From: Bog-473 sp963764305
GTDB lineage: Bacteria; Actinomycetota; Acidimicrobiia; Acidimicrobiales; RAAP-2
Direction: 5' to 3'
NCBI GenBank assembly: GCA_963764305.1
Contig: CAVXSD010000005.1
Span: forward strand, 503,201 to 567,200
DNA: 64,000 nucleotides
Part shown: one piece after another, positions 34,143-43,084 of the stretch
Layout: each line of letters begins with the position of its first letter
Numbering within the stretch: the first letter of the stretch is position 1
Translations under genes and position numbers: made by a program
The notes under the pieces: model-generated
The model's database searches: none
Told to the model about the DNA's origin: nothing
What the model saw: only the letters and a program-made list of their open reading frames with translations

Positions 34143-36118
34143 TGGGGACCCACACGATCCGCCGCCTGCTCGTGGCCAACCGGGGTGAGATCGCCCGCCG
34201 CCTCATCCGCGGCGCGCACGATGCCGGGTGCGAATCCGTGGCCGTCTACGCGACCGACGACGCGGGCAGCCCGTATGTGGGCGAGGCGGATGCCGCCGTG
34301 CTGTTGCCCGGCGCATCGTTGGCCGAGACCTATCTCTCTGCGGCCGCGCTGGTGGGGGCGGCCATCGCGGCGGACGCGGACGCGCTCCATCCCGGCTACG
34401 GCTTCCTGTCCGAGAACCCCGCCCTGGCCGAAGCCTGCGTCGCGGCCGGCATCGTCTGGGTCGGGCCCCCGGCCGAGGCCATGCGGGTCATGGGGCACAA
34501 GGCGCGGGCCAAGGAGTTGGTGGCCGGGGCCGGTGTGCCCGTGTTGCCGAGCGCGGTGGTGGCGCCCGGGTCGGACGAGACCGCCCTCGCCGCCGCGGCG
34601 ACGGGCGTCGGGTATCCCCTTCTGGTCAAGGCGTCGGCCGGCGGGGGCGGCCGTGGCATGCGGCTCGTCGGTGAGCCCGACGAGCTGAGCGAGGCGGTGG
34701 CGTCGGCGCAACGCGAGGCCGCCGCGGCTTTCGGCTCCGACGAGGTGTTCCTGGAGCGCTACCTGCCGGCCCCGCGCCATGTCGAGGTTCAGGTGATTGG
34801 GGACACCCACGGCACCATGCTTCACCTGCTCGACCGTGAGTGCTCGGTGCAACGCCGCCACCAGAAGGTGCTGGAGGAGGCGCCGGCCGTACTCGTGCCC
34901 GCGGCGATCCGCCGACAGATGTGGGACGCCGCCGTGGCGGTGGCACGGGCGGTGGACTACGTGGGCGCCGGCACCGTGGAGTACCTCGTCGACGACAGCG
35001 GCTTCTACTTCCTCGAGATGAATACGCGGCTGCAGGTGGAGCACGGCGTGACCGAGCTGGTGACCGGATTCGACCTTGTCGGCCTGCAGTTGGCGGTGGC
35101 GGAGGGCCGGCCGCTTCCCTTCGGGCAGGACGAGGTGGTGGACGTCGGGCACGCCGTGGAGGTCAGGCTCTGCGCCGAGCGGCCGCGGGAGGACTACCGT
35201 CCGACGCCCGGCCGGGTGACACACGTGCGCTGGCCCGAGGGGCGGGGACTGCGGACCGACCGCGGCATCGAGTCCGGCAGCGTCGTGAGCCCGGCCTACG
35301 ACTCGCTGGTGGCCAAGGTCATGGCCCACGGCGAGGACCGCGGCGCCGCCATCGGCCGCCTGTCGCGCGCGCTGCGCGCGCTCGAGCTCGATGGCCTCGA
35401 GACCAACCGGCAGCTGCTCGGGGCGGTCCTCGACGACGAGGCCTTCCGGCGCGGCGAGGCGGATGTCCACTACCTGGACAGCCGGCCCGACCTGCGCGAC
35501 GCGCGGCTGCCCGACGCGGTGCGCCACCGGCACGCGGCCGCCGCCGCCTTCTACCTGACCGACGAGCGCGCCAGCCGCAGCCTCGTGCCGGTGCGCGCCC
35601 CCGGCTGGCGCAACGTCGGCCGGCCCCTGCACGCCGATGAGCTGACGGACGCCAGCGGGACGCTGGAGGTGCGCGCCGCCGTACCGGGCGGTCCCGCGAG
35701 CGTTCTCGTCGACGGCGAGTGGCGCGCGGTGGGGACGGCGCGCCCGGATGGTGGCGTGGTCGACTTGCTGGCCGAGGACGGGCTGCGGCGGCACTATCGG
35801 GTTCGGGTGTCCGCCCATCAGGCCGACGTGAGCGGACCCGAGGGCCAGTCGACCTTCGCGCGGCGCGCCGAGGACGACGCTGACGAGCGCGGCGGTGTGG
35901 CCGGCGAGTGCCGCGCCCCGCTGCCCGGTGCGGTGACCAAGGTCCTCGTCGCAGTCGGCGACACGGTGGTCGAGGGTGACGGCCTGGTGGTGCTCGAGGC
36001 CATGAAGATGGAGCACACCTTGCGGGCCAACGGCACCGGGACGGTGGCGCAGATCACCGCTGCACCCGGGCAGCAGGTCGACGTGGACGACCTGCTGGTC
36101 GTCGTGGAGCCGGCATGA
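34142..36118 (+). CDS. Acyl-CoA carboxylase alpha subunit (biotin carboxylase-BCCP)
   Basis: 658 aa. Biotin carboxylase N-domain: RRLLVANRGEIARRL, HPGYGFLSENPALAE; ATP-grasp: KASAGGGGRGMRLV and FLEMNTRLQVEHGVTE; C-domain: RPTPGRVTHVRWPEG. A linker domain leads to a biotinyl domain with EAMKMEH near residue 622. It carboxylates its own biotin with ATP and bicarbonate for the beta subunit. ATG 34142 overlaps the beta-subunit stop by 1 nt; its own stop overlaps the AtuA start (ATGA). Confidence 0.93.
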   Translation: MGTHTIRRLLVANRGEIARRLIRGAHDAGCESVAVYATDDAGSPYVGEADAAVLLPGASLAETYLSAAALVGAAIAADADALHPGYGFLSENPALAEACVAAGIVWVGPPAEAMRVMGHKARAKELVAGAGVPVLPSAVVAPGSDETALAAAATGVGYPLLVKASAGGGGRGMRLVGEPDELSEAVASAQREAAAAFGSDEVFLERYLPAPRHVEVQVIGDTHGTMLHLLDRECSVQRRHQKVLEEAPAVLVPAAIRRQMWDAAVAVARAVDYVGAGTVEYLVDDSGFYFLEMNTRLQVEHGVTELVTGFDLVGLQLAVAEGRPLPFGQDEVVDVGHAVEVRLCAERPREDYRPTPGRVTHVRWPEGRGLRTDRGIESGSVVSPAYDSLVAKVMAHGEDRGAAIGRLSRALRALELDGLETNRQLLGAVLDDEAFRRGEADVHYLDSRPDLRDARLPDAVRHRHAAAAAFYLTDERASRSLVPVRAPGWRNVGRPLHADELTDASGTLEVRAAVPGGPASVLVDGEWRAVGTARPDGGVVDLLAEDGLRRHYRVRVSAHQADVSGPEGQSTFARRAEDDADERGGVAGECRAPLPGAVTKVLVAVGDTVVEGDGLVVLEAMKMEHTLRANGTGTVAQITAAPGQQVDVDDLLVVVEPA

Positions 36119-37911
36119 CTGCGCCCGGCGGCCGGTCCGGCGCGCTGCGGATTGCGAATTGCAGCGGGTTCTTCGGGGACCGCTCCCACGCGGCCCGCGA
36201 GATGGTCGAGGGCGGTCCGATCGACGTGCTGACCGGCGACTGGCTGGCTGAGCTGACGATGTACATCCTCCACAAGACCCGGGAGCGCAGCGGCGGCTAT
36301 GCGCGGACCTTCCTGCGCGAGCTCGAGGAGGTGTTGCCGACCTGCATCGAGCGGGGCATCACGGTGGTCTCCAACGCCGGTGGGCTGCACCCGGAGGGCC
36401 TGGCGGCCGCCGTGGGGGAGCTGGCCCGTCGGCAGGGGCTCGAGGTGCACGTGGCCTCGGTCTCCGGTGACGACATCACGCTGCAGCTCGCTGCGCTGCG
36501 GGCGCAGGGAGAGGAATTCGTCAATCTCGACACGGGTGAGCTCCTGCCTGCCGATGCGCGCGTGGTGACGGCGAACGCCTACTTGCGGGCGCGCCCGATC
36601 GCCGACGCGCTGGCGGCGGGCGCCCAAGTGGTGGTGACGGGCCGGGTGACCGACGCCGCCCTGGTGGTCGGGCCGGCGCTCCACGCGTTCGGCTGGTCCG
36701 ACGCTGACCACGACGCCATCGCCGGCGCCGTCGTGGCGGGTCATGTCATTGAGTGCGGTGCCCAGTGCTGCGGCGGGAACTATGCCTTCTTCGAGGAGGT
36801 GCCGGACCGGGATCGGATCGGCTTCCCGCTGGCCGAAGTGCAGGCGGACGGCTCGTCGGTGATCACCAAGCACCCGGGAACGGGCGGGATGGTGACGGTA
36901 GGGACGGTGACCGCGCAGCTCCTCTACGAGATCGGCGGCCCGCGCTACCTCAGTCCCGACGCGGTGGCGCGGTTCGACACCATCGAGGTCTCGCAGGATG
37001 GTCCCGACCGGGTGCGCCTGGCGGGGGTCCGGGGTGAGCCGCCGCCGGACACGCTGAAGGTCACGGCCAACCTCGACGCCGGCTGGCGCAATTCCATGAC
37101 GCTGGCGTTGACCGGAGCCCAAGTGGTCGAGAAGGCGCGGTTTGCGGCGGCGGCGGTGTGGGCCGGGATCCCCGGCGGGCGCGCCGCCTTCGCGGAGACC
37201 GCGGAGGACCTCTCGGGCGACCTGAGCGGTGGCGGCATGGCGTACTTGCGCCTCGCGGTGCGGGGCGACGACGAGCCGGCGGTCGGCCGGGCCTTCTCGG
37301 GTGCCGTCGTGGAAACCAGCCTGTCCAGTTACCCGGGCACGTTCTTCACCTCGGCACCCTCGGGGGCCCAGGGCGTGGCCCGCTACTGGCCGACGACGGT
37401 CGCCACCGCTGCCGTGTCGCCGCATCTCGAGTACGACGGACAGGCGGTACCAGTGACATCCCCGACCGAGGGCGGCGCCGGTGTCGACGGCCCGTCCATC
37501 GCCGAGAAGAGCGAGCCCGGCCGACGTGTCCGTGCACGGGGCGAGACGGTGCGCGTCCCGCTGTGGGCGCTCGTCGGAGCCCGCTCGGGGGACAAGGGCG
37601 GGGATGCCAACGTCGGAGTCTGGGCGGACGACGACGCCGTTGCGGGCTGGCTGCAGCGGGACTTCACCACGGATGCCTTCAAGGTGCTGCTGCCCGAGGT
37701 CGCACCGTTCGCGGTCAGCCGCTATCCGCTGCCCAACCTCCGTGCGGTGAACTTTGTCGTCCACGGCCTTCTCGGCTGGGGCGTGGCCTCGAACCTGCGT
37801 CTCGACACCCAGGCCAAGGGCCTCGGGGAGCTGCTGCGCTCGCGCCAGGTGGAGGTGCCGGCCGCGTTGGTGGCGACCGGGCCGGCCGCGGCGAGGTTGG
37901 CCGCAAGCTGA
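36115..37911 (+). CDS. AtuA-family protein (acyclic terpene utilisation, DUF1446)
   Basis: 598 aa. The AtuA domain (about 1-450) starts LRIANCSGFFGDRSHAAREMVEGGPIDV with TGDWLAELTMYIL, VSNAGGLHPEG, VTGRVTDAALVVGP and ECGAQCCGGNY. The C-terminal ferredoxin-like domain (about 485-590) carries VPLWALVGARSGDKGGDANVG. AtuA is needed for acyclic terpene use in Pseudomonas but its reaction is not established. Cotranscription with a carboxylase alpha/beta pair and a hydratase matches the atu arrangement. No HMG-CoA-lyase-like gene is in the operon, which argues against a plain leucine (liu) cluster. Confidence 0.88.
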   Translation: MTAPGGRSGALRIANCSGFFGDRSHAAREMVEGGPIDVLTGDWLAELTMYILHKTRERSGGYARTFLRELEEVLPTCIERGITVVSNAGGLHPEGLAAAVGELARRQGLEVHVASVSGDDITLQLAALRAQGEEFVNLDTGELLPADARVVTANAYLRARPIADALAAGAQVVVTGRVTDAALVVGPALHAFGWSDADHDAIAGAVVAGHVIECGAQCCGGNYAFFEEVPDRDRIGFPLAEVQADGSSVITKHPGTGGMVTVGTVTAQLLYEIGGPRYLSPDAVARFDTIEVSQDGPDRVRLAGVRGEPPPDTLKVTANLDAGWRNSMTLALTGAQVVEKARFAAAAVWAGIPGGRAAFAETAEDLSGDLSGGGMAYLRLAVRGDDEPAVGRAFSGAVVETSLSSYPGTFFTSAPSGAQGVARYWPTTVATAAVSPHLEYDGQAVPVTSPTEGGAGVDGPSIAEKSEPGRRVRARGETVRVPLWALVGARSGDKGGDANVGVWADDDAVAGWLQRDFTTDAFKVLLPEVAPFAVSRYPLPNLRAVNFVVHGLLGWGVASNLRLDTQAKGLGELLRSRQVEVPAALVATGPAAARLAAS

Positions 37912-37956
37912 CGGTTGCCGGGCGGATCGCGCCCGGGCATCTGTCAGGATGGCGCC

Positions 37957-39123
37957 GTGGAGTCGATCGCCCGGTTCGTCGCGCTCGTCGCCGGCATCGC
38001 CATCGTCCTCGCCACCGCGTGGAGCGTGTTCACTGCGCTCGTCGTGCCGCGGGTGACATCCTCGCCAGCCATGCGCATGCTGGCCCGGGTACTCGGTGGC
38101 TCGGCGCGCCGGATCGCCCCGAAGCTCCCGAACTACGAGGCGCGCGACCGGGTCCTCTCGTTCGTGGGGCCGGCGGCAATGGTGGCGCTCTTCGTCATCT
38201 GGTTGTGCTTCATCGTCCTGGGCGTCGCGCTCATCGAGTGGTATGCCGCGGACGTGGACTTCGCCACAGCGCTGGGCATCTCCGGGTCGTCGGTCTTCAC
38301 TTTGGGCATCGTCTCGTCGGGCCAGGCCGGACCTCGGGTGGCGGAGGTGACGGCGGCGGGCATCGGTCTCCTCGTCGTCGCGCTCGAGATCGCTTACCTG
38401 CCCGCGCTCTACAACCAGTTCTCGACCCGTGAGACGGAGGTGACGCTGCTCGAGGCGCGGGGCGGGAATCCGGCCTGGGGTCCCGAGATCCTCGCCCGCC
38501 ACTTCTGGCTGGACACCATGGACGAGCTCCCGCCGCTCTACTCCGACTGGGAGCGATGGGCTGCTGCGGTGTCGGAGAGCCACGCCAACTACCCCGGTCT
38601 GATCTGGTTCCGCTCGCCGGTGCCGACCCGCAGCTGGCTGGTCGCGCTGGTGGCCATGATGGACTCGGCGGCGCTGTATCACGCAACGAGCCCGGCGCAG
38701 ACGCCGCGCCAGGCTCGCCTCTGCCTCTCCATGGGGATCAACTGCCTGCGTTCGATGGCGAGGGCGCTGGCCATCCCCTACGACGACGACCCGCTCCCGA
38801 CTGCGACCGTCCGCCTCTCGCGCAAGGAGTTCGACGAAGGCTTCCACCGGCTGAAGTCGGTCAACTTCCCCGCCGAGCGCAGCGCAGACGACGCCTGGCG
38901 TCACTTCCAGGGTTGGCGGGTCAACTACGAGCCAATCGTCGACGCGCTCACCGCGATCATCGTGCCGCCGCCGGCGCCGTGGTTCGTCGCCCGCCCGGCG
39001 CTGGGCGCCGCCCGGTTCCCCCTGGTCCTCAACCGCACCCCGGACGAGCCGGAGGGGGCTCAGGGATTTGGCGTGAGCAAGACCTTCAAGACGCCGTCAG
39101 AGCGGGAGTCGAACAACTCGTAG
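37957..39123 (+). CDS. Membrane protein with ion-channel-like N-terminal region
   Basis: 388 aa. A first helix (FVALVAGIAIVLATAWSVFTALVV), a second (AMVALFVIWLCFIVLGVALI), a re-entrant-like segment ATALGISGSSVFTLGIVS where a potassium-channel filter would lie, and a further helix (TAAGIGLLVVALEIAYLPAL) give a two-TM/pore-like layout; the TVGYG signature is absent. About 240 soluble residues follow. GTG 37957 begins 46 nt after the AtuA stop. The 3' end overlaps the convergent alcohol dehydrogenase gene by 64 bp. Function unproven; a cation channel or sensor is a guess. Confidence 0.7.
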   Translation: MESIARFVALVAGIAIVLATAWSVFTALVVPRVTSSPAMRMLARVLGGSARRIAPKLPNYEARDRVLSFVGPAAMVALFVIWLCFIVLGVALIEWYAADVDFATALGISGSSVFTLGIVSSGQAGPRVAEVTAAGIGLLVVALEIAYLPALYNQFSTRETEVTLLEARGGNPAWGPEILARHFWLDTMDELPPLYSDWERWAAAVSESHANYPGLIWFRSPVPTRSWLVALVAMMDSAALYHATSPAQTPRQARLCLSMGINCLRSMARALAIPYDDDPLPTATVRLSRKEFDEGFHRLKSVNFPAERSADDAWRHFQGWRVNYEPIVDALTAIIVPPPAPWFVARPALGAARFPLVLNRTPDEPEGAQGFGVSKTFKTPSERESNNS

Positions 39124-40106
39124 GCCTCGGGCGCCTGACCCAGGTCCATCCGGTGCGTGAACGTCTCGCCCAGGCCGGCGAGCCGTCCCGACTGCAGGAG
39201 CGGGACGAGGGACGACCAGGTCCCCGGGATCGAGGCGAACACGGCGCGCAGGGTCAGGCTCTTCAAGAAGACGATCCCCATCGGGAAGGGCAGCTCCATG
39301 TTGAGGTTCACCCCGACGACCGAGACGGTGCCGCCGGTGGCGGCGCACGACACGGCGTCCACCACGGTGGCATCCGCCCCCACCGCCTCGATCACGCTCT
39401 CGGCGCCCCGCCCGCCGGTGGCCTCCATCACCTGCAGCGACCCAGGAGCGACGCGGGCGTCGATGGGCTCGGCTCCCAGGCGCTCGGCGCGGGCCAGTCG
39501 TTCGGGCACCATGTCCACGGCCAGGATGCGCGCCGGGCCGAACAGCGACGCGCACTGCAGCGCCATGATCCCGACCGGCCCGAGCCCCATGACGACCACG
39601 GTCGCGCCCGGCCGGATGGAGGCCCGGAGCGCACCGAGGTAACCGGTGGGCAGGATGTCTGTGAGGAGAACGGCCTCCTCGTCGGCGACACCCTCCGGGA
39701 TGGGAAGTGCGAATAGATCGGCAAACGGCACCGCCATGGCTTCGGCCTGCCCGCCGGGGAGATCGGGCACCGTCCCGAAGGCGGTGGCCATGCCGGCGAG
39801 GCAGACGTTGGGCTGGCCAGCCAGACAGGGACCGCAGACCCCGCACCCGATCACACCGGATACGAGCACGCGGTCGCCCGGCTTCAGGCTGCGCACGTGA
39901 GCCCCGGCTTCGGCGACAGTCCCGATGGCCTCGTGTCCGAGACGGATGCCGTTGCCGGTCGGCGCGTCGTGGTACAGGTGCAGATCGGATCCGCAGATAG
40001 CGGTGCGCTCTACCGTCACGATGATGCCTTCGGGTCCGGGCAGGACGGGATCGGGCACGTTCTCGACGCTGACGCAACGCGGTCCTTCGAGGACGGTGGC
40101 TCGCAT
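39060..40106 (-). CDS. Zinc-dependent alcohol dehydrogenase (MDR superfamily)
   Basis: 348 aa medium-chain dehydrogenase. Catalytic zinc site: CGSDLHLYHD and GHEAIGTV. Structural zinc: CGVCGPCLAGQPNVC with four Cys. NAD(P) Rossmann: VVVMGLGPVGIMALQ with AVDMVPERL. It oxidises alcohols to aldehydes or ketones; a terpenoid alcohol would fit the neighbouring Atu-like genes, but this is inference. ATG 40106 lies 6 nt from TAGCGT (leaderless type). The stop lies inside the convergent membrane-protein gene. Confidence 0.9.
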   Translation of the reverse strand: MRATVLEGPRCVSVENVPDPVLPGPEGIIVTVERTAICGSDLHLYHDAPTGNGIRLGHEAIGTVAEAGAHVRSLKPGDRVLVSGVIGCGVCGPCLAGQPNVCLAGMATAFGTVPDLPGGQAEAMAVPFADLFALPIPEGVADEEAVLLTDILPTGYLGALRASIRPGATVVVMGLGPVGIMALQCASLFGPARILAVDMVPERLARAERLGAEPIDARVAPGSLQVMEATGGRGAESVIEAVGADATVVDAVSCAATGGTVSVVGVNLNMELPFPMGIVFLKSLTLRAVFASIPGTWSSLVPLLQSGRLAGLGETFTHRMDLGQAPEAYELFDSRSDGVLKVLLTPNP

Positions 40107-40184
40107 CTCCGCACGCTACCTCTCAGGACTAGACTGCAACGGGCCTAATTCCGGCCCCGCACGCTGTTCATTACCCGGAGATCC

Positions 40185-40496
40185 ATGCCTCGGACACTCG
40201 AACCCAGCACCACCGTCGAGCTTCCCGTCGTCGCCGACGAGGACATCGACGCCTTCTTCGACGTCGAGGATCTCTGGGCCGTGATCGTCTGGAACGACGA
40301 CGTCACGACCTTCCAGACCGTGATCCAGGCCTTCGTAGAGATCTTCGGCCATACGGTCGAGCGGGCCGACAAGTTGGCCTGGCAGATCCATCGCACGGGC
40401 AAGGCAGTAGCCGCGGTGCGACCCAAGGACGAGGCCGAGGCCGCCGTCCACGCGCTCCACCTCCGCAAGATCTCGGCCAGCCTCAGCCGGGCCTGA
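40185..40496 (+). CDS. clpS: ATP-dependent Clp protease adaptor ClpS
   Basis: 103 aa. After an extended acidic N-terminus, the core AVIVWNDDVTTFQTVIQAFVEIFGH contains the N-degron pocket (NDD, T) and the ADKLAWQIHRTGKAVA helix completes the fold; the last part HALHLRKISASL is typical. ClpS delivers N-degron substrates to ClpAP/ClpCP. A TAGACT box (40130-40135) is about 50 nt upstream, so this transcript has a leader. Divergent from the alcohol dehydrogenase. Confidence 0.93.
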   Translation: MPRTLEPSTTVELPVVADEDIDAFFDVEDLWAVIVWNDDVTTFQTVIQAFVEIFGHTVERADKLAWQIHRTGKAVAAVRPKDEAEAAVHALHLRKISASLSRA

Positions 40497-40613
40497 GGCA
40501 GGACCCGGGGCTCGAGAGCGGCCGGCTTCGACCGGCCCCGCCGCCTGGTCATTCCAACGAAGCGCCCGCTTCCCGCAGCTCCGTGCCATCTGCCTCGGAC
40601 CCGAGTTTGTGTG

Positions 40614-40636
40614 TAGACTTTGAGCATTCACTCAAA
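40614..40636 (+). promoter_or_regulatory. TetR-type operator overlapping a -10 box
   Basis: TTTGAG (40619-40624) and CTCAAA (40631-40636) form a perfect inverted repeat with a 6-nt centre. TAGACT at 40614-40619 is a plausible -10 box touching it. The site stands 14 nt before the TetR-family start codon, the expected place for autoregulation of the TetR-SDR operon. Confidence 0.6.
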
Positions 40637-40650
40637 CTAAGAGGTCGCAG

Positions 40651-41298
40651 ATGGCCAAGTCCGGAACGGCGAGCAGGGTGGTGAGCAGGGACTCGTCCCG
40701 CTCGGCCGCGACGAGGGGCCAGCTGGTCGACGCTGCCATCGAGACCCTGAAGGCCAACGGCTTCGCGGGGTCCAGTGCCCGGGCCATCGCCGAGCGGGCC
40801 GGCCTGAACCAGGGCCTGATCTTCTATCACTACGGTTCCGTCGCCGACCTCCTCCTGGCGGCGCTCGATGCCGTCAGTGCCCGGCGCATGGAGCAGTACG
40901 GGGCGGCGGTCGAATGCGTCGGGTCACCCTCGGAGCTGGTCGACGTGGCGATGGCGATCTTTCGGGAGGACCTCGACGGGGGCTACGTCGCCGTCCTGGT
41001 CGAGATGATCGCGGGGGCATCGTCGACCCCGGGGCTGGGGCCCGCGGTGTCGGCTCGTCTCGGGCCGTGGTTCGCGTTCGCGGAGCGCGCCGTGGCCACG
41101 ACCGTCGGTGGGCCACCGCTCGACTCGGTGCTGCCCCCGGGCGACGTGGCCTACGCGATCGTCGCCCTCTACCTCGGGCTCGAGATGCTGACACACCTCG
41201 ACGGCGATCGGGCGCGGGCACTCGACCTTTTCGCCCATGCCAGGAACCTGGCCGGCCTCCTCGAGGCCCTCATGCCGCCGGCGGTGGGACAGCCATGA
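40651..41298 (+). CDS. TetR/AcrR-family transcriptional regulator
   Basis: 215 aa. Residues about 20-68 form the TetR DNA-binding domain: TRGQLVDAAIETLKANGFAGSSARAIAERAGLNQGLIFYHYGSVADLL. The C-terminal ligand domain is helical and Ala/Val-rich. It probably represses its own operon through the inverted repeat just upstream and controls the downstream SDR-like gene, whose ATG overlaps its stop (ATGA). The ligand is unknown. Confidence 0.9.
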   Translation: MAKSGTASRVVSRDSSRSAATRGQLVDAAIETLKANGFAGSSARAIAERAGLNQGLIFYHYGSVADLLLAALDAVSARRMEQYGAAVECVGSPSELVDVAMAIFREDLDGGYVAVLVEMIAGASSTPGLGPAVSARLGPWFAFAERAVATTVGGPPLDSVLPPGDVAYAIVALYLGLEMLTHLDGDRARALDLFAHARNLAGLLEALMPPAVGQP

Positions 41299-42236
41299 CC
41301 GGTATGGCGGACACCGGACTCGACGTGGTGACCGGCGCTTTCAGCTACTCGGGTGCGGCCATCGCAGGTGCGCTTCATGACGGCGGGCGCCAGGTGCGCA
41401 CCCTCACGGGACACCCCGAGCGGGCGCCGGCCGGCACGGCGATCGACGTCCGACCGCTCGACTTCGACGACCCCCTGGGTCTGGTGGCCTCGCTCTCCGG
41501 GGCGACCACCCTCTACAACACGTACTGGGTCCGCTTCGCCCATCGCACCATCGACCACGAGCGAGCCGTGACCAATTCGAGGACGCTCTTCCATGCCGCC
41601 AAGCGGGCGGGGGTCCAACGGATCGTGCACGTGAGCATCACGCATCCGAGCGTCAGCTCGCCCTGGCCCTACTTCCGGGGCAAGGCCCTCGTGGAGCGGG
41701 CGCTGGCCGAGTGCGAGGTGTCGTACGCGATCGTGCGGCCCGCCATCCTCTTCGGCGGCGACGGCGTTCTGCTGAACAACATCGCCTGGCTCCTGCGCCG
41801 GCTGCCGGTCTTCGCCATCGGCGGCCGGGGCGACTACCGGATTCGCGGCATCCACATCGACGACCTCGCCCGGCTCTGTCTGGTCAAAGCGGCGGAGACG
41901 CACGACAGCGTCACGGACGCCGTCGGCCCCGAGCGGCCGACGTTCACCGACCTCGTCGCGTCCATCCGGGACGCCGTCGGCAGCCGTGCCCTGCTGATCC
42001 ACGTGCCGGGAGCGACCGTCCCCATGCTCGCCCGCGTGCTCGGGCTGGCGCTGCACGACGTGCTCCTGACTACTGAGGAGTACGAGGCGATGGCGGCCGG
42101 CCTGGCCGACACGGATGGTCCGGCGACTGGGTCCACCACCCTGTCGACCTGGGTGGCGCAGCACGGCGACACCCTCGGGTTGCACTACGCCAACGAGCTC
42201 ACTCGCCACTTCGAGCGCAGCGCGCCGATGCCGTGA
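41295..42236 (+). CDS. NAD(P)-dependent epimerase/NmrA-like SDR protein
   Basis: 313 aa. The N-terminal Rossmann motif VVTGAFSYSGAAIAGAL, then FHAAKRAGVQRIVHVSITHPS, and YAIVRPAILFGGDG define an extended/atypical SDR. The classical YxxxK is replaced by YFRGKALVERALAE, which keeps a Tyr and Lys at the right spacing. It may act as a reductase or redox sensor. ATG 41295 overlaps the TetR stop; ATG 41304 is also possible. Confidence 0.84.
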   Translation: MTGMADTGLDVVTGAFSYSGAAIAGALHDGGRQVRTLTGHPERAPAGTAIDVRPLDFDDPLGLVASLSGATTLYNTYWVRFAHRTIDHERAVTNSRTLFHAAKRAGVQRIVHVSITHPSVSSPWPYFRGKALVERALAECEVSYAIVRPAILFGGDGVLLNNIAWLLRRLPVFAIGGRGDYRIRGIHIDDLARLCLVKAAETHDSVTDAVGPERPTFTDLVASIRDAVGSRALLIHVPGATVPMLARVLGLALHDVLLTTEEYEAMAAGLADTDGPATGSTTLSTWVAQHGDTLGLHYANELTRHFERSAPMP

Positions 42237-42323
42237 GGCGGGACGCGTGGCGCGACTGGCCGCGGCCGTCCTTCCTGCTCTTGCGGGTCTGCCGGATCAC
42301 TGGAGAAGCGTCCGCTGACCGTG

Positions 42324-42881
42324 TCAATGCGGGTAATTGTGGTTGAAGTAGAACCACAAGAACCCGCGTGACGCCCAAAGGATGCAGCAAAGCTCGTCTG
42401 AAATGGGTTGCTCAGGGCTAATCACAATCTCCATTTCACGAACGACTTCGAGAAGGTGCCGCCTGCCGGGTAGCTCCCGATAGCAAATGATGGCATTGCC
42501 CCGCTGGTCCCCTGCCGACATCGTTGCGAAACGTTGCCGCTCGCCCCGAACCGGGAACGTATAGCGGTGAGAGGGCGTCTCAATTAGCCCAAAGATTCTC
42601 CGACCTTCGGGCTCGCGCTCCATCCTAAGGATTTGCTGCCCCGTCTCGGCATTGACCAGATCGCAAGGCACACGAAAGCGAGTTATTCGCTTCCCGTTGC
42701 GGCGCACCTCGTAGGTACGCCCCTCTACGGTCAGCTCGATGCGTGGCCAGAGAGTGGCCAGCACCTGACCGTCCGTCGAAGTGAGTTCTTTGCGTCCGTC
42801 GGCTGCTCTCCAACTCGCACGTGTGCCGGGCAGGTCAGTGAACGCGTGCCAGTCAGCCTCCCCCTCCCTGACTCTCGCCAC
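42324..42881 (-). CDS. Hypothetical protein, 185 aa (possible LURP/scramblase-like beta barrel)
   Basis: 185 aa from GTG 42881. Its strands (RIELTVEGRTYEVRRNGKRITRFRV, NAETGQQILRMERE, SHRYTFPVRGERQRFATM, GNAIICYREL) alternate like the beta-barrel of LURP-one-related or scramblase-like proteins, which bind membranes; the match is from pattern only. It ends with an aromatic tail (GFLWFYFNHNY). Composition is less GC-rich than its neighbours, hinting at acquisition. No operon partner. Confidence 0.55.
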   Translation of the reverse strand: MARVREGEADWHAFTDLPGTRASWRAADGRKELTSTDGQVLATLWPRIELTVEGRTYEVRRNGKRITRFRVPCDLVNAETGQQILRMEREPEGRRIFGLIETPSHRYTFPVRGERQRFATMSAGDQRGNAIICYRELPGRRHLLEVVREMEIVISPEQPISDELCCILWASRGFLWFYFNHNYPH

Positions 42882-43051
42882 TCAGGTCCGCCCAGCCACG
42901 CTCTCAACCGTGCCATGCATGGTGTCGATTCTGTCCGATTTCCGCCGTGCCCCGAGTTCCGGCGACTCGCCGTTGTGCTGTTGTCCATGTACGCCGTGTT
43001 CATCGTGGTGCACGGCTTCAGCTCGCACGAGCAAACCCTCGGCCGCCGGGT

Positions 43052-43084
43052 GACTCGCCTGGGCCCTCCGGGCTCAGGCGAGTC
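43052..43084 (-). terminator. Strong terminator overlapping the GNAT stop codon
   Basis: GACTCGCCTG at 43052-43061 pairs perfectly with CAGGCGAGTC at 43075-43084, with an inner GCCC/GGGC stem. The hairpin begins inside the last codons of the minus-strand GNAT gene (stop 43076-43074), an economical 3' end for the MFS-GNAT operon. Confidence 0.7.

Noticed and set aside
35818..38904. Minus-strand open frame of 1028 codons
   Set aside because: Antisense to the biotin carboxylase, AtuA and channel-like genes, all of which have clear domain motifs; the antisense product has none.
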